Notes: generated by a model not told the origin, from the letters alone. A stretch of 49,916 nt of DNA from an uncultured Rhodospirillales bacterium (GCA_903927465.1 CAIYMY010000082.1:1-49916), one strand, 5' to 3'; shown: positions 1 through 8,613, numbered from the stretch's first letter. Program-made: numbers and translations.

Positions 1-469
1 TTTCCACCGGCACATTGGTATAAAAGCCCGAAGGCGGCCACGGCACGCTGTAAAGGACACTCAGCCCCTGCCGCTGGAAACGCGCTTCGATATAGGGGCG
101 GGACAATGTGGCCAGCTTGCGCGCCTGATCATCAGTCCAGGCAAGCTGAGGGATGCTATCCACTTCGAAGAAGGGATCATCATTGCCATAGGCAGAAAGC
201 AGAATCTCACCGATCTGCACCTGCCCCTGTTGCACGCCGCGCTTGATCTGCGGCATCGGCAAAAGGCTGCCATTGGAATGCAGCTGCGCATCAATGCTGG
301 TTTGCGCCTTCACCTCATCCAGGAAGCTGCGGATATTGCGGGTGTGGAAATTACCATCCGGATAGCCGGTGGCGACCTGCCACCTGGCCTGGGCCTGCGC
401 TTCCCGAATAGCCAGCGGCGTCAGAATGAAAGGCGCAGCAAGCATATTGCGGCGTGACAGATTCTTCAT
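1..469 (-). CDS. TRAP transporter substrate-binding protein, DctP family (partial, C-terminus off window)
   Basis: Periplasmic solute receptor of a TRAP transporter, which binds an organic acid for a DctQM-type permease. Only the first 156 residues are inside the window; the rest lies beyond base 1. The start at 469 gives a twin-arginine-like signal peptide (SRRNMLA, then a cleavage region ending in AQA). The mature part (ARWQVATGYPDGNFHTRNIR...) is clearly paralogous to the gene at 608-1594, including the shared stretch HSNGSLLPMPQIKRGVQQGQ. No DctQ or DctM gene is visible beside it; they may lie to the left. The ligand cannot be told from sequence. Confidence 0.85.
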   Translation of the reverse strand, partial: MKNLSRRNMLAAPFILTPLAIREAQAQARWQVATGYPDGNFHTRNIRSFLDEVKAQTSIDAQLHSNGSLLPMPQIKRGVQQGQVQIGEILLSAYGNDDPFFEVDSIPQLAWTDDQARKLATLSRPYIEARFQRQGLSVLYSVPWPPSGFYTNVPVE

Positions 470-528
470 GAAAGCCCCCTGTTTTGAATAAATTGCTCGT
501 TAATAGTCGCACTAAAGCTGAAATAGAC

Positions 529-560
529 AAGGGGGGCAGGCATGCGCCCCACCCCCCCTT
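529..560. other. GC-rich intergenic hairpin between TRAP receptor paralogues
   Basis: An 8-bp inverted repeat (AAGGGGGG at 529-536, matched by CCCCCCTT ending at 560) lies between the two tandem receptor genes. There is no clear uridine run on either strand, so it is not a confident terminator. It may separate expression of the two genes or protect a transcript end. Confidence 0.3.
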
Positions 561-607
561 GAGCAGTTCAGCGATCAATTTGCAGGCAGGGATTGCCCCC
601 GCCGCAA

Positions 608-1594
608 TCAGCGCGCGGCCAGATATGCCTCGATCAGCTTCTTGCCATCCTCGCCCGCGCGCTCGATCCATTCCTGGGTCATTTGCTGGCTCACGCGGCG
701 CAAATCGCCCAGCAATTGCTCGCTCGGTTGCAGCACCTGCATCCCGCGCTGGCCGAGTGTCGCTTCGGCCTGGGTTTGGGAATCGCGGCTGAGTTCATAG
801 CCCCGCGCTTCGGCGCGTGCCGAGGCTTCCATCAGCGCAGTCCGCACATCTGCCGGCAGACCTTCCAGCGCGCGCCGAGACACAAACACGGCATTCTTGG
901 TCATCGAAAAACCAAGCGGCGTGAAAATCTTGGCGTAGTCCCAGGCCGAGGTATCAACGCCGGTCGCGGCCGAGGTGATCTGCGCACTCACAATGCCGGT
1001 GGCGAAGGCCTGCGCCAATTCAGCCGCCTGCACCAATGTCGGGTTTGCACCGATGATGGTCGCGAAACGATTGGTCATCGGGCTGAAGGTACGGAAGCGC
1101 TGCCCGCGCAATTGCTCCAGGCTGGTCACGGGCTGCTGCGCGTAAAGCCCGGCAGCCGGCCAGGGCACCATGTAAAGCAAGCTCAGGCCCTGACGCGCCA
1201 GCCGCGCCTCGATGAAAGGCTTTTGCAGATCGGCGAGTTTCTTGGCTTCGGCCAGATTGGTCACCAATTGCGGAATAGCATCGGCATCAAAAAACACATC
1301 TTCATTGGCATAGGCCGTCAGCAGAATCTCGCCAACCTGCACCTGTCCCTGCTGCACGCCGCGCTTAATCTGCGGCATGGGCAGAAGGCTGCCATTGGAA
1401 TGCAGTTGGATCGAAAGCCGTCCGCCCGTTGTCTGTTCGATTTCCTGAATGAAGGTGCGGATGTTGCGTGTGTGCAAATTGCCATCCGCATAGGGGGTGG
1501 CCATCTGCCAGCGCGTCTGGGCCTGGCTCAGGCTTGGGGAAAGGGCGGCCAGGCCGGCGGCCCCGGCCAGGAAGTGGCGACGATGAAGCTTCAT
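608..1594 (-). CDS. TRAP transporter substrate-binding protein, DctP family
   Basis: Periplasmic TRAP receptor of 328 residues, normal for the family. The start at 1594 (MKLHRRHFLAG) is preferred over an upstream ATG at 1612 because AGAAGGAA lies just upstream of 1594. HRRHFLAG is a good twin-arginine motif, followed by a hydrophobic stretch and SQAQ, a likely cleavage site. The mature protein has the family's early MPQIKRGVQQGQVQVGE segment and mid-protein GQRFRTFSP, the region where DctP proteins place a ligand carboxylate-binding arginine (family knowledge). It lies 138 bases upstream of its paralogue at the window edge, in the same direction. No permease genes are adjacent in the window. 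Confidence 0.9.
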   Translation of the reverse strand: MKLHRRHFLAGAAGLAALSPSLSQAQTRWQMATPYADGNLHTRNIRTFIQEIEQTTGGRLSIQLHSNGSLLPMPQIKRGVQQGQVQVGEILLTAYANEDVFFDADAIPQLVTNLAEAKKLADLQKPFIEARLARQGLSLLYMVPWPAAGLYAQQPVTSLEQLRGQRFRTFSPMTNRFATIIGANPTLVQAAELAQAFATGIVSAQITSAATGVDTSAWDYAKIFTPLGFSMTKNAVFVSRRALEGLPADVRTALMEASARAEARGYELSRDSQTQAEATLGQRGMQVLQPSEQLLGDLRRVSQQMTQEWIERAGEDGKKLIEAYLAAR

Positions 1595-1637
1595 GGGTTG
1601 TTTCCTTCTCATGCCCGGCCCCGCCCCCGCCCGGCTT

Positions 1638-1904
1638 TCAAAGCGGGTAATCGCGCACCGGATCTACGCCAGATTGCGTCAGAAAATGGCGAATTGCCAC
1701 TACCTCATCTTTTGAGAGGCTGTGCTGGGTATCGTGGAAGGCATGGGCATGGCTGCCGAGCTTCACGGCCAAGTGGCCGGACCCGTTATGTGACACCTCG
1801 GCACCGAGTTCCCCAAACATTGCCTCAAGGACCTTGGGGTCAATATTGGCGCTGACAGGGTGGGAGAAGATGGCGTGCAATACCTTGCGATGACGATGGT
1901 TCAT
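1638..1904 (-). CDS. HicA-like toxin family small protein, without a HicB partner
   Basis: A small protein of 88 residues from the start at 1904 (MNHRHRKVLHAIF); an in-frame ATG at 1943 would add 13 residues that look non-native. The pattern HRKVLHAIF-HP-SANI, then LEAMFGELGAEV, a G-H-L-AV strand, AFH, and a C-terminal VVAIRHFLTQSGVDP resembles the compact dsRBD-like HicA toxin family, in which a histidine on the second strand supports mRNA cleavage. HicA normally has a HicB antitoxin gene next to it; none is visible on either side. It may be a solitary or domesticated member with another role. Family call is by pattern recognition only. Confidence 0.65.
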   Translation of the reverse strand: MNHRHRKVLHAIFSHPVSANIDPKVLEAMFGELGAEVSHNGSGHLAVKLGSHAHAFHDTQHSLSKDEVVAIRHFLTQSGVDPVRDYPL

Positions 1905-1968
1905 GGCCGCTTTGCCTTCCGGATGGGTGTTTAATGGCCCCATCCTGACGCGCCATCAGGCCCGCGCA

Positions 1969-1982
1969 TTGATCATGATCAA
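1969..1982. promoter_or_regulatory. Perfect FNR/FixK/Dnr-type box
   Basis: The 14-bp perfect palindrome TTGATCATGATCAA fits the FNR/FixK/Dnr consensus TTGAT-N4-ATCAA exactly. It overlaps the stop codon of the NdvA-like gene. Its centre is about 71 bases upstream of the HicA-like start codon, so a start site about 41.5 bases downstream of the centre would leave a leader of about 30 bases. I do not see a convincing -10 element, so function is inference. Confidence 0.45.
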
Positions 1983-3739
1983 GTGCTGGTCGAACCGGTA
2001 AGCTGTGTGCGTACCAGCTCAGCAAAATGCCCGCCTTGGGCCACCAATTCCTTGAAGCCGCCGCGTTCGGCGATTTCCCCACCGGCAAAAACCAGGATTT
2101 CATCGGCATCGCGCACGGTGGAAAGCCGATGCGCGATGATGAAGGTGGTGCGCCCCGCCATCAGCGCCGCCAGCGCCTTTTGCACCCGTGCTTCGGTGGC
2201 GGCATCCAACGCACTGGTTGCCTCATCCAAAATCAGCACGGGCGGGTCTTTCAACAGCGCGCGTGCAATCGCCAAGCGCTGACGCTGCCCGCCGGAAAGG
2301 GAGCTGCCACGCTCACCGATCATCGTGTCATAGCCATGGGGTTGGCGCTGGATGAAATCATGCGCTTCCGCCTGACGGCAGGCATGCTCCAAATCATCCT
2401 GCGAGGCATCAGGGCGGCCAACCAACAGGTTTTCGCGAATGGTGCGATTGAACAGCATGCTTTCCTGGAACACGACGCCGATATTGCGGCGCAGGCTTTC
2501 CAGCGAAACATCGCGCAAATCATGCCCATCCAGCGTCACGCGCCCTTCCTTCGGGTCCCATAGCCGCTGCAACAGCGCCATGGCGGTGGATTTGCCCGCG
2601 CCCGTCGGGCCCACCAGTGCAATGGTCTTGCCGGGTGCGGCCGCGAAATTCACATGGCTGAAAATTGGCTGCCCACCGGGATAGGCGAAGGCCACATCTT
2701 CAAACGCCACCTCACCTTTCGCGCGGGGGATATCAATCGCATCGGGCTTTTCCGGCACGGTTGTGCGCGCATCCAGCACGGCAAACATCTCGGACAATGA
2801 AGGCATCAGCAGCACCAGCCGGGACGCAAAGCCAACCGCGCCTTCAAGCTTGCCGATCAGCATGGTGGCAAAGCCCATGAAGGACACAATCTCCCCCACC
2901 GTGGCCTGGCCGCGCAGATGCAGCCAGGTGCCCATCATGAAGATCATGATAACGCAAATGGTAGAAGCGGCTGAGGTCATAACAGAGACCACCGCCCACC
3001 AATTCAGCACCGGGAATTGATGCGTGATCACCTGGCGGATGATGTCGCTAAAAAGCCGCGCTTCACTGGAAAGCCGCGTGAAGGATTGCACGACCATCAC
3101 ATTGGAAAGCGCATCCTGTGCGTTGCCGGCCAATTGCGTATGAAGCGCTTCCACCTGCCGCTGCGCGTTTTCCGTCCGGCGAATGACGAAGGCGGCGAGG
3201 GCGCCAAAAATCACCACAAGCCCAATCAGCAGCAATCCCAGGCGCCAATTCAGAATAAGCGTGAGCGGCAGCAGCACAATCGCGGAAATGAAAGTGATCA
3301 GATGTTCGCGGAAAAAGGAAAGCCAAAGTCCGAACAAATTATCGGAACCCACCAGCATGATCTTCATCAGCCGGCCTGATTGCGTATCCCCATGAAAGGA
3401 TAGCGGCAGGGACAGCACATGCTGGAAGTAGTCATGCATGACCTTCAGGCGATTGCGATGCGCCATGCGGTCCGCGAACAGCGCCACCGTGACATTGGCG
3501 CCAATGGCTGAAAGCCCAATCGCCGCCCAGATAATCAGCAAAGAAAGCGCTTCCGCCCATACGGCCGATTCCTGCATGCGGTCTGATCGCGAGAGCAGGT
3601 CAATCACCCGCCCAAACAGCACCGGTTCCAGGAATTGCAGCCCGGCAATGGCAAGCGCTGCCAATACAAGCCCAATGGCCACGGCGCGATCCGCCGCCAG
3701 CAGCCTGAGCACCCGTCCGTAAAGCCGCAAAAACTCCAT
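1979..3739 (-). CDS. ndvA: NdvA/ChvA-like glucan ABC exporter (fused permease-ATPase)
   Basis: An inner-membrane ABC half-transporter, 586 residues from the start at 3739 (MEFLRLYGRVLRLL), the usual NdvA/ChvA length. Members export cyclic beta-1,2-glucan to the periplasm in rhizobia and relatives. The N-terminal half carries about six membrane segments, including LEPVLFGRVID and the intracellular-loop segment SFHGDTQSGRLMKIM. The C-terminal ATPase has Walker A GPTGAGKST (around residue 370), signature LSGGQ, Walker B LILDEATSALD and switch IIAHRLST. Upstream in-frame ATG codons would add a poor 22-residue extension. No glucan synthase gene (ndvB) lies in the window, so the exported substrate could be another glycan or lipid. 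Confidence 0.85.
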   Translation of the reverse strand: MEFLRLYGRVLRLLAADRAVAIGLVLAALAIAGLQFLEPVLFGRVIDLLSRSDRMQESAVWAEALSLLIIWAAIGLSAIGANVTVALFADRMAHRNRLKVMHDYFQHVLSLPLSFHGDTQSGRLMKIMLVGSDNLFGLWLSFFREHLITFISAIVLLPLTLILNWRLGLLLIGLVVIFGALAAFVIRRTENAQRQVEALHTQLAGNAQDALSNVMVVQSFTRLSSEARLFSDIIRQVITHQFPVLNWWAVVSVMTSAASTICVIMIFMMGTWLHLRGQATVGEIVSFMGFATMLIGKLEGAVGFASRLVLLMPSLSEMFAVLDARTTVPEKPDAIDIPRAKGEVAFEDVAFAYPGGQPIFSHVNFAAAPGKTIALVGPTGAGKSTAMALLQRLWDPKEGRVTLDGHDLRDVSLESLRRNIGVVFQESMLFNRTIRENLLVGRPDASQDDLEHACRQAEAHDFIQRQPHGYDTMIGERGSSLSGGQRQRLAIARALLKDPPVLILDEATSALDAATEARVQKALAALMAGRTTFIIAHRLSTVRDADEILVFAGGEIAERGGFKELVAQGGHFAELVRTQLTGSTST

Positions 3740-3873
3740 TTCGACCGCCGCCCCAATGTTGGAGTGATCATAGGGGAGGAATCGCCCAAACTGAAACCAG
3801 AGCAAAAAGGTTGATCTGGCGGAGGTGACGGGCCACCTTGCGCCACAACTTAATAATCGGGAGGCTAAAGACC

Positions 3874-4860
3874 ATGATCACCCGCCGCAGCTTGGGCGCC
3901 CTGGCCGTTGGGGCCGGCTTGCCGCTACCCGCTTTGGCGCAGGGGCTGTCCAACCGCCCCATTCGCCTGGTTATTCCCTTCACCCCCGCCGGGACCACGG
4001 ATTTGGTTGGGCGGCTCACGGCTGAGCGCCTTTCGGCCCGGCTCGGCCAGCAGGTGGTGGTGGATAACCGTCCCGGTGCTTCGGGCAATGTCGGCGGCGA
4101 ATTCGTGGCGCGGGCGGAACCCGATGGCCATACGCTACTGCTGACCACCATCGGCACGGGGGCGATCAATTTCGCCGTTTTCGGCAATCGCATGCCCTTC
4201 AAGCCTGAGGATCTGGCCGCGGTCGGCCTGATGTGCCGCGTGCCCAATGTGCTGATGGCGGCTAATCGCATGCCGATCCGCACCCTCGCTGACATGGTGC
4301 GGGAAGCGAAAGCCAAGCCCGGCGCGCTGAATTACGGCACCGCGGGCATCGCCACTTCCCCCCATGTGGTGATTGAACAAATCCGCCTGGCGCAGGGTAT
4401 TCAGATCACCCATGTGCCCTTCCGCGGTTCCGCCCCCATGCTGACGGAAATGGTGGCGGAGCGGATTGAACTTGGGATGGACAATATCCCCTCAGCGCTC
4501 ACCTTTGTGCGGGAAGGTAAAATCCGCGCCATTGGCGTGACGGGTGCTCAGCGCAGCGCCGTGCTGCCGGATGTGCCGACCATTGCTGAGCAAGGCATGC
4601 CGGGTTTTGAGGCGACCGCCTGGTTCGGCGTGCTGGCCGCAGGCGCCACACCGGCCCCGATTATCGCGCGGCTTGGCGCTGAGTTGGACGCGATCGGCAA
4701 GGAAGCTGATTTCCGCGCCCGCATCGCGGCATTTGGCGCTGATCCGCCGCGGCTCACGCCTGATGGCGGCTCCAGCCCGGAAAGCTTCGCTGCCTTCATG
4801 CGGGCCGAAGTGACGCGCTGGGCGGATGTGGTGCGCCAAGCCGATATTCGTGTGGAATAA
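3874..4860 (+). CDS. Bug-family tripartite tricarboxylate transporter receptor (copy 1 of a tandem pair)
   Basis: Periplasmic binding protein of the Bug/TctC family, 328 residues. The start at 3874 is fixed by GGGAGG nine bases upstream; an ATG at 3838 would add an unlikely leader. The signal peptide is twin-arginine-like (TRRSLGA, ending LPALAQ). Family marks are NRPIRLVIPFTPAGTTDLVGR, the turn VVDNRPGASGNVGGE, HVPFRGSAPMLTEMVAE and VLPDVPTIAEQGMPGFEATAW. It is closely similar to the gene at 4871-5878, only 10 bases downstream, suggesting a tandem duplication in one transcript. No TctA or TctB permease gene is present nearby. Ligand unknown, usually a carboxylate. Confidence 0.92.
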   Translation: MITRRSLGALAVGAGLPLPALAQGLSNRPIRLVIPFTPAGTTDLVGRLTAERLSARLGQQVVVDNRPGASGNVGGEFVARAEPDGHTLLLTTIGTGAINFAVFGNRMPFKPEDLAAVGLMCRVPNVLMAANRMPIRTLADMVREAKAKPGALNYGTAGIATSPHVVIEQIRLAQGIQITHVPFRGSAPMLTEMVAERIELGMDNIPSALTFVREGKIRAIGVTGAQRSAVLPDVPTIAEQGMPGFEATAWFGVLAAGATPAPIIARLGAELDAIGKEADFRARIAAFGADPPRLTPDGGSSPESFAAFMRAEVTRWADVVRQADIRVE

Positions 4861-4870
4861 GGAGCAGATA

Positions 4871-5878
4871 ATGACGCAGAACAACGCCCTGCTGGGACGC
4901 CGCATCATCCTGGCCGGCATGGCCGGCGCGCTGGCCGCGCCCGGCATTGCCCGCGCCCAGGCCTTCCCAACCCGCCCCTTGCGGCTGGTGGTTCCCTTCC
5001 CGCCCGCCGGGACCACGGATATTGCCGGTCGCATCATGGCCGAACGCCTTTCGGCGCGCATCGGCCAGCCGATCATTGTGGAAAACCGCGCTGGTGCTAC
5101 GGGAAACCTCGGCGCTGAAATGGTCGTCCGGTCAGAACCCGATGGCTATACGCTTGTGATGTGCACCATCTCCACCGCTGCGATCAATTATTCGCTATGG
5201 GGCGCGCGCATGACGTTCAAGCCCGAGGATCTGGCCGCCGTTGGCCTGGTGATCCGGGTGCCGAATGTGATCTTCGTGCCGGCCAATTCGCCTTATCGCA
5301 GCGTGAGTGACCTTATCGCCGGCGCCAAGGCCAATCCCGGCAAGCTCAATTACGGCAGCAGCGGTTCGGGCGGTTCGCCGCATATGACCATGGAAATGTT
5401 CAAGCTGCGCAGCGGCACGGATATCATGCATGTGCCCTTCCGTGGTGCGGGACCGATGTTGGTGGAGGTGGTGGCAGGCCGCCTCGAATCCGGGTGCGAC
5501 AATATGCCAAGCTGCATCGGCCATATTCGCGATGGGCGACTGCGCGCCTTGGCGGTTTCCAGCAATGTGCGCGCGGCGGCACTGCCGGATGTGCCGACGC
5601 TGGCCGAAGCCGGCATTCGCGATTTTGAGGCGACCGCCTGGTTCGGTGTACAGGCCCCGGCCCGTACGCAGCGCCCGATCATTGAAAGGCTGGGGGCGGA
5701 GATTGATGCGGTCACGCGTGACCCTGCCTATATCGCGCGCATTGCGGAGCTGGGCGGCGCACCACCCGCACTCACACCCGCCGGCGGCACCAGCCCCGAG
5801 GCATTTGAGGCCTTTATCCGGAGTGAAATCACCAAATGGGCCGAAGTCGTGAAGGTTTCTGGCGCCACGGTGGATTGA
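4871..5878 (+). CDS. Bug-family tripartite tricarboxylate transporter receptor (copy 2 of a tandem pair)
   Basis: Bug/TctC-type periplasmic receptor of 335 residues. The start at 4871 follows AAGGAGCAGATA, a strong ribosome site straddling the previous stop codon. The signal peptide has GRRIILAG and ends ARAQA. It shares RPLRLVVPFPPAGTTDIAGR, ENRAGATGNLGAE, HVPFRGAGPMLVEVV and ALPDVPTLAEAG with its neighbour. The pair is probably co-transcribed and co-translated. Because both lack adjacent TctAB, they may feed a permease encoded elsewhere or act as sensors, as known for some Bug proteins. Confidence 0.92.
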   Translation: MTQNNALLGRRIILAGMAGALAAPGIARAQAFPTRPLRLVVPFPPAGTTDIAGRIMAERLSARIGQPIIVENRAGATGNLGAEMVVRSEPDGYTLVMCTISTAAINYSLWGARMTFKPEDLAAVGLVIRVPNVIFVPANSPYRSVSDLIAGAKANPGKLNYGSSGSGGSPHMTMEMFKLRSGTDIMHVPFRGAGPMLVEVVAGRLESGCDNMPSCIGHIRDGRLRALAVSSNVRAAALPDVPTLAEAGIRDFEATAWFGVQAPARTQRPIIERLGAEIDAVTRDPAYIARIAELGGAPPALTPAGGTSPEAFEAFIRSEITKWAEVVKVSGATVD

Positions 5879-5964
5879 TGGCTTTTAGCGCTTGCGGGCG
5901 CCCCACCCTTGTCGTTGAGGCGTGTACCGTTCACTTTCGTTCACGGGACACACTCCAGACCTTT

Positions 5965-6018
5965 TTTTGGTCGCATTTTCCGAGTCGCCAAGTGATTCCA
6001 CTTGGCTTGAAATTGCTC
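5965..6018 (+). repeat. Dispersed palindromic repeat, copy 1 (most diverged)
   Basis: A 54-bp element built as GCATTTTCCGAG.CGCCAAGTG, a three-base loop, then CCACTTGGCTTGAAA.TGCTC, so the two arms fold back with a small bulge. Three other copies occur at 17730, 44495 and 45484. This copy has lost the terminal GTTTGA (TTTTGG here) and has AAATTGC in place of AAAATGC. It ends 32 bases upstream of the binding-protein start at 6051, with the ribosome site outside it. Confidence 0.85.
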
Positions 6019-6050
6019 TAGTCTCATTCTTTCAGCAGGGAGAAATTGAA

Positions 6051-7598
6051 ATGAAGATCAGCAGACGTGGCCTTGGCCAGGGTGTTGCCGCTGCCGCCGG
6101 TGGCTTGGCGCTGAGTGGCATTGGCGCCGGGCCAGTGATGGCGCAGCGCAGCGCCAATACGCTGCGTGTCGCCTTCCGCGATGCCGTGCCGAATATTGAC
6201 CCCTATTTCAACAGCCAGCGCACCGGCATCATTGTTGCGCATCAGGCGATGGATGGGCTGGTGCATCGTGACCCCGATACCTTCCGCAATGTGCCCGCGC
6301 TTGCGACCGAATGGGCCTGGCAGGGCAATACAGCCATTGATTTCAAGATCCGCCCAGGCGTGAAGTTCCATGATGGCAGTGATTTCGGCGCTGATGATGT
6401 TGTCTATACCATGAATGGCATCGCCGAATTGGGCGGGCGGCTTTCAACGCCCGGGAATTATTCCTGGATCGAGGGCGCTGAAAAGCTTGATGCCAATACG
6501 GTACGCATCAAGATGAAGCGGCCCAACCCGGCTGCACTTGATTACCTGGCGATGGTCACACCAATCTGGCCCAAGGCGTATCGTGAACGTGTGGGGCCTG
6601 AGGGTTATTCCCGCATGCCGATCAGCACCGGGCCATATCGCTTCACCAAGGTAGATGTCTCGAACGGTGTCGAATACGAACGCTTCGATGGCTATTACCA
6701 GGGTGGCCCCAAGGGGCGGCCGGCCATCCAAAAAATCACCGCGCGCTATCTTTCCGATGCCGCCACCGAACTGACTGAATTGCTGGCGCAGCGCGTGGAT
6801 TGGATCTGGAACATGAATCCAGACAATATCGCCAATGTGAACCGCCTGCCCTTCCTGCAAGCACTGCAACAGGAAACCATGCGTGTGGGCTACCTTGGCA
6901 TGGATTCCGCGGGGCGCACGGGCGCGGGCAATCCCATGACGCATCTGAAGGTCCGGCAGGCGATTTTCCACGCCATTGACCGCCAATCCCTGGCCGAAAA
7001 GCTGGTGACAGGCGGCGCGCGGGTGCCGCCAGCGCCCTGCTACCCATCGCAATTTGGCTGCAATGGCGATATCGCCACGCAGTATGAATACAACCCTGCC
7101 AAGGCACGGCAATTGCTGGCAGAAGCTGGCTTTGCCAATGGCTTTGACATTGAACTGACATCCTATGTCCAGCCGCGGCAATGGTCCGAAGCGGTGCAGA
7201 ATTACCTGCAAGCGGTCGGCATTCGTGCGCGCCTGAACCTGATGCAGGTTGCAGCGCAAATCCAACGCTCACAACGCGGCGAATTGGCGCTCGCGATGGG
7301 AAGCTGGGGCAGTTTTTCGATCAACGATGTCTCAGCCTTCCTGCCGCAATGGTTCGCGGGCGGAAATGAGGATTACGCGCGCGATCAGCAGGTGATTGAC
7401 CTGGTGAATGAAGGCGGCAGTTCCTCTGATGAGGCGGTGCGCAAGCGTGCCTATGATGCGGCGATTAAGCGCATCACTGAACAAGCCTATTTCGTGCCGC
7501 TGCACACCTACGTCAGCACCTATGCCTTCCAACGGCAGTTGGAATTCAAGGCCTATGCGGATGAATTGCCGCGCTTCTATCAGGCAAAGTGGAAGTAA
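6051..7598 (+). CDS. Peptide/opine-type ABC transporter substrate-binding protein (SBP family 5)
   Basis: A periplasmic family 5 binding protein, 515 residues, normal for DppA/OppA-type receptors. The start at 6051 follows AGGGAG and gives a signal peptide with SRRGLGQG and cleavage near VMAQ. Family marks are NTLRVAFRDAVPNIDPYFNS, FKIRPGVKFHDGSDFGADDVVYTMN, STGPYRFTKVD and HLKVRQAIFHAIDRQSLAEKLV. It is convergent with the dppBCDF-like operon at 7660-11361, which has no receptor of its own, so this is its likely partner (inference). A shared hairpin terminator lies between the two transcripts, and a palindromic repeat lies upstream. Confidence 0.92.
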   Translation: MKISRRGLGQGVAAAAGGLALSGIGAGPVMAQRSANTLRVAFRDAVPNIDPYFNSQRTGIIVAHQAMDGLVHRDPDTFRNVPALATEWAWQGNTAIDFKIRPGVKFHDGSDFGADDVVYTMNGIAELGGRLSTPGNYSWIEGAEKLDANTVRIKMKRPNPAALDYLAMVTPIWPKAYRERVGPEGYSRMPISTGPYRFTKVDVSNGVEYERFDGYYQGGPKGRPAIQKITARYLSDAATELTELLAQRVDWIWNMNPDNIANVNRLPFLQALQQETMRVGYLGMDSAGRTGAGNPMTHLKVRQAIFHAIDRQSLAEKLVTGGARVPPAPCYPSQFGCNGDIATQYEYNPAKARQLLAEAGFANGFDIELTSYVQPRQWSEAVQNYLQAVGIRARLNLMQVAAQIQRSQRGELALAMGSWGSFSINDVSAFLPQWFAGGNEDYARDQQVIDLVNEGGSSSDEAVRKRAYDAAIKRITEQAYFVPLHTYVSTYAFQRQLEFKAYADELPRFYQAKWK

Positions 7599-7612
7599 GG
7601 GATTTTGGTCCG

Positions 7613-7650
7613 AAAAAGCCCCGCCCGGTCAACACTGGGCGGGGTTTTTT
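7613..7650. terminator. Bidirectional intrinsic terminator
   Basis: GCCCCGCC-C (7618-7626) pairs with G-GGCGGGGT (7637-7645), with a 10-base loop. It is flanked by five A on the left and six T on the right, so it can terminate transcripts on both strands. It sits between the convergent receptor gene (ends 7598) and the importer operon (ends 7660). Confidence 0.85.
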
Positions 7651-7659
7651 ATGCCTTGA

Positions 7660-8613
7660 TCAACCAGCCAAATGGCATTCCACCAGCCCATCTTCCAGGC
7701 TGGTGATGCGTGGCGTTGTCGCCGCACAGGGGGCGAAACAGGCCGGGCAGCGCGGATGAAAGCGGCAGCCGGGCGGAATATTCGCAGGATCCGGCATGAT
7801 ATCGCCAAGCCCGACATCCGGCACGCCAAGCCCAGGTTCAGGCGTCAGCACGCTATCCAGCAGCGCGCGGGTATAGGGGTGGCGCGGGTCGCGGAACAGC
7901 GCCTCACTCTCGCGCTTTTCGACGATGCGGCCCAAATACATGACAGCGACTTCACTCGCCACATGTTCCACCACCGCAAGATTGTGGCTGATGAACAGGT
8001 AGGTCAGCCCCAGATCGCGCCGCAATTCCGCCAGCAGATTGAGGATTTGCGCCTGCACGGAAACATCCAGCGCACTGGTCGGTTCATCGCAAACAACGAT
8101 GCGTGGGCGCAGCACAAGGGCGCGCGCAATGGCCACACGCTGGCGCTGCCCGCCCGATAATTGCGATGGGAAACGCGTGCCCTGTTCGGTGGAAAGCCCA
8201 ACACGTTCAAGGCTTTCAGCAACGCGGCGATTAACTTCCGAAGTTGTCACATTGCTTTGCGCCACCAGCGGCATGGCGATGATATCGCTGACGCGCCGGC
8301 GCGGATTGAGCGATGAAAACGGGTCCTGGAAAACCGGCTGGATCAGCCTGGCGCGCGCGCGGCGATCCATGCCGTCAAGGCGTTTGCCATCCACCAGCAC
8401 TTCACCAGCGCTTGGTTCCATCAGGCCAAGGATCATGCGCGCCAGCGTTGTCTTGCCGCAGCCGCTTTCGCCCACCACGCCAAGCACACTGCCGGCAGGG
8501 ACGGAAAAGCTGACATCATCCACGGCCACCACGCGTCGCGGCGCGGCAAATAACCCTTGGCTCGCGCGGAATTCACGGCGCAAGCCGCGCACTTCAATGG
8601 CGGGCGTGCTCAT
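7660..8613 (-). CDS. Peptide ABC importer ATPase, DppF/OppF type
   Basis: Cytoplasmic ATPase of a peptide-type ABC importer, 317 residues. Walker A is GESGCGKTT, the Q-loop VFQDPFSSLNPRRRVSDI, signature [15 protein letters not shown], Walker B IVVCDEPTSALDVS and the switch HNLAVVEHV. The C-terminal oligopeptide/dipeptide extension is present, with a cysteine-containing segment (CRFHPRCPACFAPC) typical of the DppD/DppF family, in which a 4Fe-4S cluster has been described. Its ATG overlaps the stop of the upstream ATPase gene by 4 bases (ATGA). It is the last gene of the minus-strand operon. Confidence 0.93.
   Translation of the reverse strand: MSTPAIEVRGLRREFRASQGLFAAPRRVVAVDDVSFSVPAGSVLGVVGESGCGKTTLARMILGLMEPSAGEVLVDGKRLDGMDRRARARLIQPVFQDPFSSLNPRRRVSDIIAMPLVAQSNVTTSEVNRRVAESLERVGLSTEQGTRFPSQLSGGQRQRVAIARALVLRPRIVVCDEPTSALDVSVQAQILNLLAELRRDLGLTYLFISHNLAVVEHVASEVAVMYLGRIVEKRESEALFRDPRHPYTRALLDSVLTPEPGLGVPDVGLGDIMPDPANIPPGCRFHPRCPACFAPCAATTPRITSLEDGLVECHLAG

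Noticed and set aside
593-1855. 420-residue plus-strand open frame
   Set aside because: A shadow of the minus-strand TRAP receptor and HicA-like genes, with low-complexity His/Arg/Gly composition and no recognisable motif.
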